A DNA stretch of 64,000 nucleotides. Source: Megalopta genalis (taxonomy: Eukaryota > Arthropoda > Insecta > Hymenoptera > Halictidae). Of this stretch, positions 38,480 through 51,419 are shown piece by piece. The stretch spans positions 10,803,439 to 10,867,438 of the forward strand of contig NC_135018.1 in assembly GCF_051020955.1 (NCBI RefSeq), in the 5' to 3' direction. Position numbers and translations under genes: made by a program. The first letter of the stretch is position 1, and each line of letters begins with the position of its first letter. The notes beneath the pieces are model-generated. The model was given only the letters and a program-made list of their open reading frames with translations, made no database searches and was not told the origin of the DNA.

Positions 38480-39093
38480 TAAGCGCTACCCTGGATAGAA
38501 AAGCCCATAAGATACGACGTTTGAAGTCTGAACGGATCCTAAATTTGCGGTCTGTGCTTCCTGTCGAAGTTTACCGACACCTGTTTGCAAGAATCGGTAA
38601 ACTAGAAACCAGCGAGTGCAGGATACGAAAGCGATCTACCTTATTGGTGAGCCAACCACGTTTCGAGCTCGATGTAGTTTGGAAGCATGGGTGGCAGGTA
38701 AGACAAATGCCGGTTGGGGGCGAGAGGGTAGGAGAAGGGTGCACGGTCGTAAACACTCGTGCAAGAAGTACCGTGGTACATAGTCTCGCGAGAACCTGTG
38801 TCGCGATTACGTCGTTCCGGTTCCGGGGTTCGAGCGTGATGTAGGGTGACCGATTTCAATGGTCCTGTAACTCGAACGTGAAGTCTCGCATGTCAGAGGC
38901 GCCCGACCACTTGATCATTTCCTCGCAGCTATTATCCGAACCGATTCCCCCCTCGCGATGTATTAAAATAAGATCATACATTAAAATCGATCTTTATCGA
39001 TCCGTTCGCATCGAATAAATCGAAGGATAAGCTCGCAAGACAACTCGCGTGCTAGTGATTCGAATGTGCCGGTGAAGAAAGTTCCCCTACGAG
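38480..39093. promoter_or_regulatory. GC-rich island upstream of candidate exon at 39,094
   Basis: GC/CpG-rich sequence with overlapping non-recognisable frames on both strands. Its position immediately 5' of a candidate first coding exon suggests a promoter plus leader. No clear TATA box was seen. Confidence 0.35.
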
Positions 39094-39320
39094 ATGCGAC
39101 GACCTCTGATTCGCCATCTCTCTGAGGGCGGTTGCAGTACAGGTGATAATGCTGGCGCCAGGAGGCAACAGTCCATGAAGGAGGACAACCGTAGCGGTTA
39201 CACCTGGAATTGTCGCGAATATGGGCATCACCTGTCATCCTGCGACCTCCTCAAGGTCCCCACGGTCCTCGCGTCTAGGGAACAACCCACGTCGCCGAAG
39301 CCACGAATCACGATCCACAG
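39094..39320 (+). CDS. Candidate alternative first coding exon, unidentified product
   Basis: Open from ATG at 39,094 for 75 codons plus two bases, then a donor CCACAG/GTAACC in phase 2. It starts MRRPLIRHLSEGGCSTGDN, contains NRSGYTWNCREYGHHLSSCD, and ends SPKPRITIH plus AG. I do not recognise it. The donor phase is the same as at 29,068/29,069, as required if both first exons splice to one shared downstream exon. It lies at the 3' side of a GC island. The frame could still be chance in GC-rich DNA. Confidence 0.42.
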
Positions 39321-39635
39321 GTAACCCCATTTCAATCTATGCTTGTGTGACCCGTGTCCCGTGCACGCGTGTGTACCTGTTGTGTCCCGCGCTCGCAGGG
39401 GAAGCTAGCTCCGAAATTGTCCAGGTCAGTGCATCCTTCGGGGGCTCATTCCGGGTAGCCGCGCGAGCGCACTGCTTTCGACCACGTTACAATCGAAAGA
39501 TCCGCAGTTTGGGCATGGTTCGTTTCTCAGAAATTTGTCCCTAATTTAATGGACTAGCCGACATCGCTTTTCTATGAATATAGAAATATAGAAATAGTCT
39601 TCAATGTTTGCAATTTTGTATCGAGCTGTTCGCTG
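39321..39635. other. Continuation of GC-rich island
   Basis: GC-rich up to about 39,540, then falling. A plus frame continues from 39,221 but has no recognisable product. I see no further feature. Confidence 0.4.
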
Positions 39636-39789
39636 AACCTCGAAACTTCCGTTGGCACCTGTTAGCTTTGAAAATTTGCTATTGGTGATAAGTGATAGAT
39701 ACATTTTACCAGGTATTATATAATATTATTAATATATATATATATACACATATATATAGCTAACAGGTGCCAACGGAAGTTTCGAGGTT
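39636..39789. mobile_element. 154-bp element with 32-bp perfect inverted repeats
   Basis: The arm at 39,636-39,667, beginning AACCTCGAAACTTCCG, is the exact reverse complement of 39,758-39,789, ending CGGAAGTTTCGAGGTT. The 90-bp interior is AT-rich and ends in a (TA)n run. A perfect 32-bp match implies either a recent origin or selection for pairing. It is non-coding. It may be a MITE or a structured-RNA hairpin; I see no clear target duplication. Confidence 0.8.
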
Positions 39790-42699
39790 ATGTCAAGGTT
39801 AATATATATATATATATATTATATAATACGGTTCACTGAAAAATACACGGACGTTGTTCGTAGTACAAGTTAAACTATCATATGTCGTGGCCAAAGGGTT
39901 AATCTTGAACCGTTCGCTTAATTGAAGATACATCAGAATGTATTTTTCATTCCTCCTCTGTTCGTTATGTGCAAAAGTGCATGCATATGAGAACATATCA
40001 ATTTAGTAAAGTAGAAACCAAATATTCCATGTTGATATTACTATGGTATTTTGGCGCAACTTCTTGGTATATTGAATTTTTTTTATATAATTATGTCATA
40101 ATTATGTCATTATGTCATTCAGATTTGGAAATCTTTTCTAAGAAAGAATGCGTTTCGGTATTACAAAAATTCTAAAAAATTCTAAAGTATATGTTTACAA
40201 AAATAGAATGACATTTTCAATTCCATTCCATCTTCTGCATTGTAGCTAAAAGATATCCGAAGTCCGAAGTAATTTCTAATTAAATTAATGATTTCGATAA
40301 GGAAAAAATTTTTGTGCGTGGACCTTTTAGGCAAGGATACAGGTGAAAATTGATTGTGGTGCTGTTGTTTATTCTTAGCCTCCAGAAGCTCCATAATCTC
40401 ACTTATATAAACGAGAATGGCGATATATTTAAACTTGGTAAACGGAACTGATACATAAATTACATAAGTTACTTGTTATTCAAAGTACCAGTCGACCTGG
40501 TATCAGTCATTGTATTTCTATCGCATTATCTTATGTTTTATCAATTTCTTAGCATTCAGCACACGATTTCTATGTTCGCAAACCTCGAAGTGTGTTCTGG
40601 AAGCTAAAGGTTTGGTTTTCGAGTTTACAGATATTATATTCTAAAACGAATAATTGTAACGAATTGTTAATTGAGAATCCAGAAGTTTGCGATCAATATA
40701 GAGAATATAATTGTAAATTCTATCTGTTGAATCTACAGAAGGTACGTGTACGCAGAATAATCCGAATTACATCGCGCATAATAGTACATCTCTTTGAGGA
40801 AGCATTGCTGCGAGATAATTACAATATTTCTTGGATTCAAATCAAGATGGCCTGGAAACAGGCACCGATCCAGAGGCGTAAATATAAAAACGGGGATAAT
40901 TCTTCGAGTACACATATATTTTTGTGCATGGATTAAGCAATGGCCTATATCTCGTGACCCAAATACGTTCAGGCCTCATTTCGCGAAGGTACAGTTCTTA
41001 AATGACGATAAAAACTCGATCCACCTACCTCCGGGTCCGGCGACATCAGGCAAATGTTTATCTCGTCGTAAAATCGTCGGAATCGTTTCTCGAACATAAT
41101 GTGTCTTCGGCGTATGTTTCCAGGTTCGTGCAGGGTTGCGAAAAGTTTGTTGCTTGTTCAAGCTCGCTGCATGGTAAACAATTCTTGGTAGGGGAAATAG
41201 GTCACAGACGAAATGTACGGTGAAAACAGAACTTTTTCTATCACAGATTCACACATCTTGGAGCTGGAAGCGTGCATGCATTGTAACGGATATGGCTGAA
41301 GATCTCGAATAATGCCGCCGTTTTGTTCGAAGCGTCGCAATTAGAGCCGACGAATTTTCATAAATATGTATAGAATAAATAAAAAGACTAACGACAAATT
41401 CTGAGATCGAAATAAAGCTGCAGTATTTTTATCTATCCTACACATATTTATGAAAATTCATCGATATTTACATTAATACTTAATATTTACACTAATTCGA
41501 TTATTTCAAAAATCTTATTTTTAATTAAAAATGTCGAAACTGGTAGCAGGACCATTAACGATACTTTCCGTTATCTCTGCATTTAATAAACTGGATAAAT
41601 AATCCCGTCCTGAAAATTAGTTCGCTAGTCTGTGACGAGTACCTATTATGCGCTATCCATGTTCCAGACCATATTTCAAAAATTTACTCACGTCGGGAAC
41701 TTTGGATTTACAGCGAAACTTTGATAGTTACAAGGAAACAAGACCAGAACTGCACGCGAGCATCGTAGTTCATGCAATTATCAAACGAACCAATCAATCG
41801 TTTAAGACCTCCCAGTTGACCTGCATTTCTCAGCCGAAAGTTCACCGTACAAAGTGTCTAATCTAACAAACACTTAAATGTTTTTCTTATTTTTAACACA
41901 CTTCCAAATTATATTTATGCCATTATCTTCCTGCTAGAAAGCATGGATTTATTTTCAATTGCATTTTGCATTTCGCGTCAAGATACACATCTTTCAAATA
42001 ATAAACTTCAAAAATCAACATATTACACTTAGGTTTAATTCATAGTTCATCGGAAAAAGTACATTTTATGGCGAAATATGTTCAATATAATCATAAAATA
42101 TGATAACAGCATACAATGTCCCAGAGTGGAGTGCAGAAAAAAGATCGATCTTTTCTTATCGCATTTTCTTGAAGTTTGAATCCATGAAAACATATTTACA
42201 TAACAATTTGGCAGAATTCGTAGAATTGTACCGCAAAGATACTATATGGGAATACTTTAAACACGTTTTTCCCAAAACTGTGTTTCTCAAAACGGGGTCC
42301 AGGATTTCTCAAAAACTGATTGATCGATTACCACGAAACTTTGCACAAATTTCCAGTATTTCTTTGGCAATGATTTGAATCAGAATTATTAAAAACTTCA
42401 CATCCCTCTATTCTTTTTTTACACTCACATACCTAAAAAAATAAGTGAAAAAAAATAATCGAACGAGACAGTGGAAGACCTCCTTAAAATGTAATTATGC
42501 GTTATCTTTTGCAATCAGGGGGTGTTTTAAAACTAAGCACAACACAAAATGACTGGATTCACATTTTGTGTACTAAAATGTTTGAAATTACATTGACCAT
42601 ACATTGTAATAGAAATAGCAAAAGATTAAAATGTGAATACAGTCTCTTCATCATTATAAATCAATTCTTGTTAGCCATTTTTAGAGTTCGGTAGATTTA
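39790..42699. other. AT-rich intron-like sequence with a (TA)n run
   Basis: A TA dinucleotide run lies at about 39,802-39,828. A mildly GC-enriched stretch at 40,900-41,340 carries short overlapping frames without splice support. No gene recognised. Confidence 0.4.
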
Positions 42700-43310
42700 G
42701 CATTAAGATAGTCCCTAAGCAACTGCATGTCGAATGTTCAGCTGCGTTGTCATTCACGAGAATGAAGTCTGTATACACAGAGTCAGAAGATTAATTTCCT
42801 CGGTGTAATCGCCCCCTATTTTAACAAGCCTGATACTCGCAAGCTGTTATTAGAATTTGCCGAGGGTATCGTGATTTAATTAAACTACGCGAATATTCGG
42901 CGCAAACGCGATATTACCTTTCTTTATCGCGTTTTGCTCTCTTTTTCCCTCGTTTAATTAGTTTTGTCGCTTGGAAGACAGTGAAGAAAAAGAAATGCAA
43001 TGCTGCAACCGGCCAGGTCCGGGTTTCCAATAACCGACCGGTCGAACGAAATGGCTGTGTACGAACCGAAAATAAAATAGAGGGACCATGAAAGACGAGA
43101 TCCGAATAGTGGAAGTCACACTAATTTTACCTGTTATTCAACAAGTGTTTACATTGCTCTGGTCGATCCGGCGAGCTTGTTGAATAAATATGAGGCGTGA
43201 AAGGAGTTTAGTCTGGATCGTCACTTCACTATTGGACATTCCGGCTTCCAGAGTGACAATTGGCTGGCTTTTAAAAGTTTCAGCTGGGAAGTGAATTAGG
43301 CAGAATAATC
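42700..43310. promoter_or_regulatory. Candidate conserved non-coding island
   Basis: GC-balanced sequence in AT-rich surroundings with a CAGCTG E-box (near 42,740), TTTAATTA homeodomain cores (near 42,880 and 42,955), and CCGGTCG-type palindromic motifs near 43,040. No protein frame is seen. A regulatory role is inferred from composition and motif content only. Confidence 0.3.
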
Positions 43311-45971
43311 AGTGTATAATAGGCTGATCCTTATTCTTCGACTTTCGATTTTTTCTAATTTTATCCACTTTAATTGTGACATTACAAAATGATGTGTGCA
43401 GAATTCGGACAACAGGAACTTGTTCCACAGTTGCGTTAAAGTTTAAAAATGTCGATGATCTAATTACATTTTTAAATAATACAATTTTAAACATTTGTAG
43501 TTCGTTATTTTAGAAAGAATGTTAAACGTTTCTGACTAAAAGACGATGCCTGAAATAACGATGCCTTGATGTGTTACTTTTAAAAATATATACAAAATCT
43601 TTGATTTATTATTAAATGCAGCGTATGATGCAGAATCTGACACATTGATGTTGATGAGATTTCTGTGAGAGGTAGTTTTCGAATAAGACATATACATGTA
43701 TAGCTCTGGAACGATCTAGTAAATATGGATAAATGAAGCACAGTTTTTTTTCTACTTTCACTTTGTCGACTGTATTCAAAGAAGAAACACAATTTTATCT
43801 AATTCCTGTTTTATACAATCTATGAGGAAAATGTTTATTTTGATAATCGGTGAAACCGTATATATGCGCCATAAATTCATAATTAGTTCTTCTGTTTGAT
43901 TTTTCAAGGTCGGTCTACTAAACGAATTATTATTAAACGTTTTGGGTTGGTAAAAGTATTTCATGCTGTCCGGTCCCGGTGTAGAGTAATGCACTTTTTA
44001 ATAAGATATTTCCGCTTTTTGATGTCCACAATTGCACTCCTGCTTGCGTACCGCATATATTCGTTAATGGAACCGCATTTTTCCTATTCTCGTGTCCCGT
44101 AATTATTTTAGTACGGTTGGTACAGTTAAGATGACATGTTTGCATGGCGGTGGCATCATAATACCGTGGGAACAGTGACATTATTTAACATTAGGTTGCG
44201 GAAAGCATGCTACGCTGCTGGGAAGGAAACGATAAGGCGCATTAGTTGTTTGCTTGCATGATACAATTAAAAGTAATCAATTGCTTCTTGAATAAAATAA
44301 AAGATAGAATAAGGAAAATATACGGCAATTGTATCTTTAAAATAATTCATTAAATATTACGCAGACCGCAAAACTTCTAATTTTTCTGTAATGTCTAATT
44401 AAAAGCACTTCCTCTTTTCCTAAATCATGGGAATAGTAATTCCATCCATTAGGGACTTTTTATGGTTTCTGAAAAAACTACGGTCTTCAACTATATTCTT
44501 TCAGAGAGTCTGGTTTCGAACAAACTTTGATGAGACTTCTTTATGTTAGTTAATTAAAGGGATCGCCATTTATACTTTTTCCGTTTAATTTGGTGATTTT
44601 ATTGTGGAGTGAAAGGCGTAGTTCTTACGTTAGACTGAACCACCATTTTCTCAACACTTTGTTTTGCAATTATTCTGAAATTAGGAACGACACGCAACCT
44701 TACTCAATTTCTGAAAACATATTTTTCTTGTATTATAATCGTTGTAAGATGCCAAAGATAATTTGATGTGTGAAAAATACATTTGATTAGCCCACGAACG
44801 TTTCGTGAAGCTTGTTCTACGCTCGTGCATCGCGTGTATTTGGTTATTGATAACTATGATTAAAGATACTGAGTTCAAAATCCTGAATGTCGTCATGCAT
44901 TAAAACTGTGATAAAGATAGCATCCTGTACGTTTCTCGAGTCCCTAAATGATATATTGATTTTAATTCTACAGTAACGTTGGTTATCCGCGTATTATTGA
45001 TTATCGGAGTACTGATTATCCGATCTTTGAATTATCCGGACGTCGTCTCCCTCGGCTTTTCCTTATTTAGACACGTAATCAGAACTTTCTGATAAAGAAT
45101 TTTATGATATGATAACGTGTGAACAGTCGAACGGGCTGAAAATGTTAGTTTGTAATATACGTCTTGATTACTAACAAACTCTAATTGCTTTCAGTGCAAC
45201 AATTTCGTAATATAAATAAAACAGACGCTTGTCAGAGATGAAGGTCAGAGATTGCTAAGTACTTACGGTATGCGTATATTAAGTGCAATTTAAGATCGAA
45301 TTTCGATGGAAATCGGGTTAAATTGCTCATGAATAGTACTTTTCAAACAATAGCGGATTATTCACGCAGGTGCATTGTAGCTTGATCTTTGTAATTTCTC
45401 ATTTCCTAGAGTTAAAATGAAGTTAATTAGTCTGCTCGGCTATCTCATTATATACCTTCGTTACTAACAGACTGATGCGAAATTAAATGTCAGACATTAT
45501 TCAAAGGGAATATATCGCAAATAGTATCGTGTTCTTCTACCAGTAGTACCTATGGTTCGGATCATAAGGAATAATTAAGCTCGTACGCTCCCACGTATTG
45601 TGATGTGATTATTCATAGCTTATGAACATAAGTTAAAGTCAAAGTATAAGCTTCTGGATTTTCATCGGAACATTGAAAAAAATTAAGCAATTCACATCAA
45701 GACGAATACAAGATTCTATTTACAAATGTAGTATATACAGGATGGGACAGAATTCGTAGTATAATTGAGCAGAGGTTGACTCTACGTGAAGAAATAAGAA
45801 AAAAATTTGGTATAACATTTTTCTATCCAGGACTTCGTTTTCGCGAAAATCTACTTTAAAGTTTGTTTGTCTTTCTAACGAATTTAGTTGTCATCTATTC
45901 TTCTACCGCAGTTGCCTTCGTCCGAGATCGTGTTTACAAACATTGACAGTGATAGAAACATTCCGTTTATT
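43311..45971. other. AT-rich intron-like sequence, with possible pogo-like remnant
   Basis: No gene recognised. At about 44,974-45,050 the repeated TTATCCG words (CAGTAACGTTGGTTATCCGC, GATTATCCG, ATTATCCGG) recall termini of pogo/Tigger-type elements. No transposase frame is present. Confidence 0.35.
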
Positions 45972-46261
45972 ACTGTCCGTTGCTCAGAAGAAGTCAGTCA
46001 TCTCAGCAGAAGGGCAATTGGGGTATTCCGCCCGCTCCACCTCACCTGCACGTCCATGGTCTCCACTTTTCTATGATCTGCCGAAATCTAATTCTATTCG
46101 TAAAGGACAAGACTCACAAACTAATCGTCGCGAGGAGCAAAGGGGATTGGTCACTCGCTCCACCTAATATAATTTAAGCCTAATAGGAGGGGATCATTTC
46201 TGCCAATAAGGGAGACGTTTCTACACTTTTCTCAGCTGACTTCTTCCGAGCAACGGACAGT
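45972..46261. mobile_element. 290-bp element bounded by 26-bp inverted repeats
   Basis: ACTGTCCGTTGCTC... at 45,972-45,997 pairs with ...GAGCAACGGACAGT at 46,236-46,261, with a single mismatch in 26 bp. The interior is GC-richer than the flanks and carries two CGCTCCACCT copies, but no transposase frame. Probably a non-autonomous DNA transposon or a diverged fold-back. Confidence 0.6.
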
Positions 46262-48489
46262 ACATAGTTTGTAACAATTAATGTTTATAAATACTTCGTC
46301 ATTATACAACTCTCGTCTTTTGTTTCAGACACCGCTATTCCTATAATGAAATGACCCGTTAATCAAAGTTCCGATAGTTGATTTTTCGTTTAGCGACAAT
46401 CTGATATCGACATTCTCATTAATATGGTTTCCGCGAATCGATGTTCTAATTACGATAAATTATGAAATCTCATCGCAATTATCGAGTCACATACGGAGGA
46501 AATCTCCGAACAGGATTTTGATCCACTTTTGGATCAATATTATTATATTATGTGGAGATAATAGTAATTTTAAAGACAAAGTAAAACAAACACGTTGAAA
46601 TGATAACTGAGATAAACAATTATGTAATCGTTTAATGATAGACTACCTTTATTTTACTTAGGAAAGATTATTGACAACCTTCAAATTCGATCATTTGTCA
46701 ATATGAAGATTGTCTATATAAAATGAAAATAGTATGATTGCAAGATTATAATGGTTCATTCACAATTAAAATAATAAAATTTATACCCTCTACTTCGATC
46801 AAAATATTTCATTATGGAAAGAAACGAAGTGTTTAATTAATCGTTCACAGACATGTTCTGCGTGTCCTTTGTAAAACATTTTCAAGAGTGAACAATATAA
46901 TTTTTGTAATTTTCATATTTAAATTAATAGACATGAAGAAACGTTCTGCGACACTAAAGCTTATTTTTCAAACATTATTCACATAAGCAAGTACATAGAG
47001 TTCGGATTACGAACTCTCGGAGATTAGATCACTCGATTAATCATTGCTCAGACTCAATAATGGATGTTCATACATACGGTCATGTATTCGAAGAGAGATA
47101 CTATTGGGTGCAACATACACGCAAGGTTTTTTTTTAATATAATCGAGAGGGTCACCTATTGCGAAATGCTAGGGAAGGGTATAGAGGACATCCTCATTTC
47201 ACCCGCGATAGTCGATCGGACGAGCGGAGATGATCGTTGAGTAATAAATTAGTTTTGCTAGGAGGTAATACGGGAGATTATGCAATCGGTGCCAACAACT
47301 AGGGCAATCTGATGAAAGAACGGAGATGACCTTGAGCAGGCTTCCGGAAACGTCGGAAACGGAAACAAGAACAGGACAGTTGATCTTTTCTTTTTCCAAG
47401 CCATTTGTCCAATTTACCGACGCGTCGAGTTTCCCGCTCTCAACAGTTTCCGCTGAAATCCTGATGATCTTCACCCACGTAACTGCAATTTATTATCCTC
47501 CGACTTGCTATAACAAGCAACAATCGTCATTTGGCATTTGAAAACACTGTCTCGTGTAATTGCACGGCACAGCGAAATTATTCTCGATGGAACAGCACGA
47601 CGGAAATTGAAGAAGGATGAAATCTTGATTCAAATGACGTTAGTTTTTTCTTGCAATCTATAATCGAAGCGTATACCGTGAATCTATGTATTTATGATAA
47701 ATTAACGGGCTTTAATGTTGTTTTTATTTTATTTTTAGAATGGGCGATCTTCTATTAAATCTATTATTAAAAGAGAAAGGATTTCTCTTTCAAAAAGTCG
47801 CAACAAAATTCCTTGGAATTTATAATTGATTGCCGATTGTCAACAATTATAAAAGCCTCGAATAATCGTATCTCCTCTTCCCAAATTGTCCATTTTTGTT
47901 TACAAGCTGAAGGAGAATTGGGAAAAATTTACTGTAATCAAGGAACGAAACTTTCTTTTGCTTCCAATTTTTATAAAGTGATGTATAAAAAAAAATCAGA
48001 ATTTCCACAATGATTCGCAATCTACTAAGAAGTCTTAAAGATTTTACAGCGTGCAATAGTTGTAAAAATGAGTAAAATACCAAAGTTGATAAAAATTTAA
48101 TACAGGTTCATTTTATTTGATTAGTGTTTGAAATCACAAAAATATTAGTATTACACTTGAGTAGTAAAATGTTATGACTGCGAAACTTACAGAAATTCAA
48201 ATTTGAGTGGATAAAAAGTTTAATTGGCTTGAGAATTTGTTAGTTCCCCAAATAAAACTCGGCGCTATAATATTTTCTTATTTAGGACTAATTTTACGCA
48301 ACATCCATTAAGCGAACAGATCTTACAGCTTGTTATACTCGTTCTGTTTTCAACCTTGGAAGCTTAAAAGATCGTTTGTGAACGTTTTAAAGTTTTCGCT
48401 GAGATCGTAGAGGAAATGCCACTCTAGAAGTAATAATTAGTACTATTTAAAAATTCGAAAACAGTTGAACGTTTAATAATTCTATTTTG
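46262..48489. other. Intron-like sequence, small GC patch at 47,160-47,620
   Basis: AT-rich except for the patch, which has overlapping frames on both strands (up to 91 codons) that I cannot identify. No RNA gene recognised. Confidence 0.4.
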
Positions 48490-49081
48490 CAGGGTGTTAA
48501 AAAAAAGTGGTTGAAGACTGAGGATTTATAGTACTCACCGAGGGGAAGTAAAAAATGTCCAATCAACATTGGTTCAAAGATCAATTCTTTCGACAGAAAA
48601 TCGACTGTTTGTATCTAAGAATATTCGATGACGTGGTTTTTCAGCGACGTAATGCATTTAACATAAATAGAGAAATTTATTCAGAAGTACTACGTCCAAG
48701 GTTGTCAACACAGGATTATTACAATAGCGCATCAACAAGAATTCTTTCATAAATGCAAATTTAATACTTTGCCGTAGTAAGCTTTGTAGTAGATGGTAAA
48801 TTGGTGAATAGAGCGTAAAGGTCCAGATGTGATCTGTGCATTGCAACAGAGGGAAGACACATGGAAAACTTCCTGTGACAAAGAAAGTTTGTTTTGCATT
48901 TATGAAAGAACCGTCGTTGATGCTAGTCTAATAACATTCTCACGTGTCATATATTCATAAATACTAATAGTCGATCTTTCGTCGAAAGGATTGATCTTTG
49001 AACCCATGTTGATTGGACATTCTTATATATTGTACTATAACACCTTAAAGTCTTGAACCACCTTTTTTTGTTAACACCCTG
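48490..49081. mobile_element. 592-bp non-autonomous DNA transposon with long terminal inverted repeats
   Basis: The left end CAGGGTGTTAA... is answered by ...TTAACACCCTG at the right end. Similarity in inverted orientation extends over about 110-130 bp: GTGGTTGAAGACT against GTGGTTCAAGACT, TGTCCAATCAACAT shared exactly, then GGTTCAAAGATCAAT and TTTCGAC shared. The 350-bp interior has only a 65-codon frame that includes part of the left arm, so no transposase is encoded. The terminal differences show it is not very recent. The target-site duplication is not evident. Confidence 0.82.
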
Positions 49082-51419
49082 TACGTATGCAATCTTAAGA
49101 CATGCATTCAACTTTAAGATGGTTCTAGACGAAGGTTATTCCGTCGAAGCTGCACGAAAATTCGATGGATGGAAGGTCATCCTCCAATTTTTGAAAATTT
49201 GAACGTCCAATGTCCAGTTGTCGTCCAGTTCTGGGCTGAAAAAATTCTCTACAAAATTTCCGTAAATAGAACTGTAACTATACGACAAAGTCGGTAAAAT
49301 TTGTGAGAGAAACAAGTCCTCGAGAGACGAATTTCCGCGTGAAAGGTTTATTTTACGATCACGAGAGCGCAAGGCAAATATTTCCCGACGAACTCTAAAA
49401 TAGGTCAGAACTAGATTGGAAATTCCTCGTTTCATTGTTAGCTGGACGAATTTGAAAATCGATTCAGGCCACGTTCACACTCCTATTTATCGTTAACAAC
49501 AATGCAATTTTCGTCGCGGCGTTGTCAGTGGATTTCATGAGCGAACGATCTATCCATTTTTAATTTACCTTTCGTATAAGCAAACACAAGCCTCTACCTC
49601 TACCGTGATCGTTCTCCAGCTTTTCAATTCTCTCGTTCTGTATTGGCTGACTTTTTCTCGTAACAGCTGACGGTGTAGCGGATATACGTACCGCGATACT
49701 CGTCTTCTCTCTTTCAGGAATTGCGTGCTCGAGAAATCGTTTGAGAATCCCGCGGAGGATCGTTTCAACTCCATACCGTAAGACTTCGCTTCCTAGATTG
49801 TAGCGAGCCGAATCAGGAAGTAGTTTCTCGAGAATTTCATTTTCCGAAGAAACGGACCCTGATACAGTTCAGCCGGCTACTGTTTTGCGCTTTACAATTA
49901 GCGCCACGCAGCTGACATAATTCAACGAATTTCGTTTGAATAATAACTGAGGAGTCCTTGCCGCCGATGAATCCGAACGTGCTGCCCCCCGCCGGTACAA
50001 GAATGTTAATTAGAGCTTTTATTATGGTAACCGAGCTTTTAGACCGAGAATTAATAACGTGCCACTTCCATTGAAAATTGAACACCTTGAATAATTAGTA
50101 CCACTAAACAATTTATTTAGAAATTATCGGCTATAACTCAGGATTCGGAAAAGTTCTGGAACTGTTACATAAATTACATTGGAATCTATTACATGTAGAG
50201 TAAAGAATTCTTCAGATTCTCAAAATTTTGGTTTGACTAGAACTAATTGAAATTTGAAAATAAAAGTTCTTCTACAACAGAAACAGATGTTTCGTTATTT
50301 ATAATATAAAAATGTTCTGAAACGTAATAGCAAGTGCCAAATATTATTTAATGAATAATATCAGAACAATATTAAATGATTGTTCTGGTTATATATCAAA
50401 AATAATTTCTTTAATTACATACCTTCACAAGACAGTTCTAGTCGATAATGTTCGATATATGTTCTTTTCAATATTAAAATTTATACTGAATGATTATAGA
50501 AATAATTTAAGTCTTACAAATTCCAAAAATATTTTATTTGTGAAGTTAAATTGATTTTATTTATTCAATATTTCTAACAGGGTTATTATACGAATGTTTT
50601 GATATCATTACCATTTCTCTAAATTGTACATAATATCACACGACATTGTTAAATAAATCCAACATAGAATAATTCGGCGTTCACTTTATTTTATAGAGAC
50701 TTTTTGAATAAACGTTCTAAAAGAATTTCTGCTCACGGAACTTTTAATGTACAGATTCATAAAATATCTGTTCCACGAGAACATTTATTGGAAAAGTTCT
50801 CGAGAGATAAGACTCATTTCGTAAGGGACAGATATTTTGTTCAACGAAACGTATAAGTTCGAACAGAATTTTTTTCACAGTGGAAGATACCTGTTTATTT
50901 TAAGCCCTGCTATAAATTGTAGACTTTTGGAAATTATGAAATTATCGCCAGTGGATAATTTGTTAAAAGCATGCAAGTGAATGAATTTTTATGACAAGAC
51001 AAAAAATTATATTTGGCTGTTACCGCACACAAATAATAACGTGTAAAGAAAATAAACAAATAAAAAAACAATATTATTTAACGATTTTTATGATTGTTCC
51101 CATATGGGAACTTCGTCCGCATACGAGTACAAAAAAATATTTTTTAAGTTCTTCTTTCATATGAAAATCACGAAAACAATATTACTGAACAATTACTAGC
51201 ATCTATCGATGCTGATCATAAGTACAATGCTCCCATATGAAATCAGTATTCCAGTATTTTAAAGTTCCATAGAATTTAATTAGTCTCTTTTGACAATACA
51301 TTTTTTTATTTTTTTGTATAATATTTGAGGAAATTTAATTATAATTTTTTGTCTAATTATTGAATGGGAAACTATAGAGAATCGTTTAGAAGCAGGATAA
51401 ATGTACCTCCATACCTTTG
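49082..51419. other. Intron-like sequence with GC-balanced patch 49,100-50,060
   Basis: The patch is richer in G+C than its flanks and may be regulatory; its open frames are unrecognised. From 50,060 to 51,419 the sequence is AT-rich with nothing seen. Confidence 0.4.

Noticed and set aside
38521..38844. 107-codon plus-strand frame
   Set aside because: Starts at a non-ATG codon, sits in a GC-rich island with minus-strand frames over it, and shows no recognisable protein.
40592..40936. 114-codon plus-strand frame
   Set aside because: AT-rich codon content with no conserved block. Overlapped by frames in other phases.
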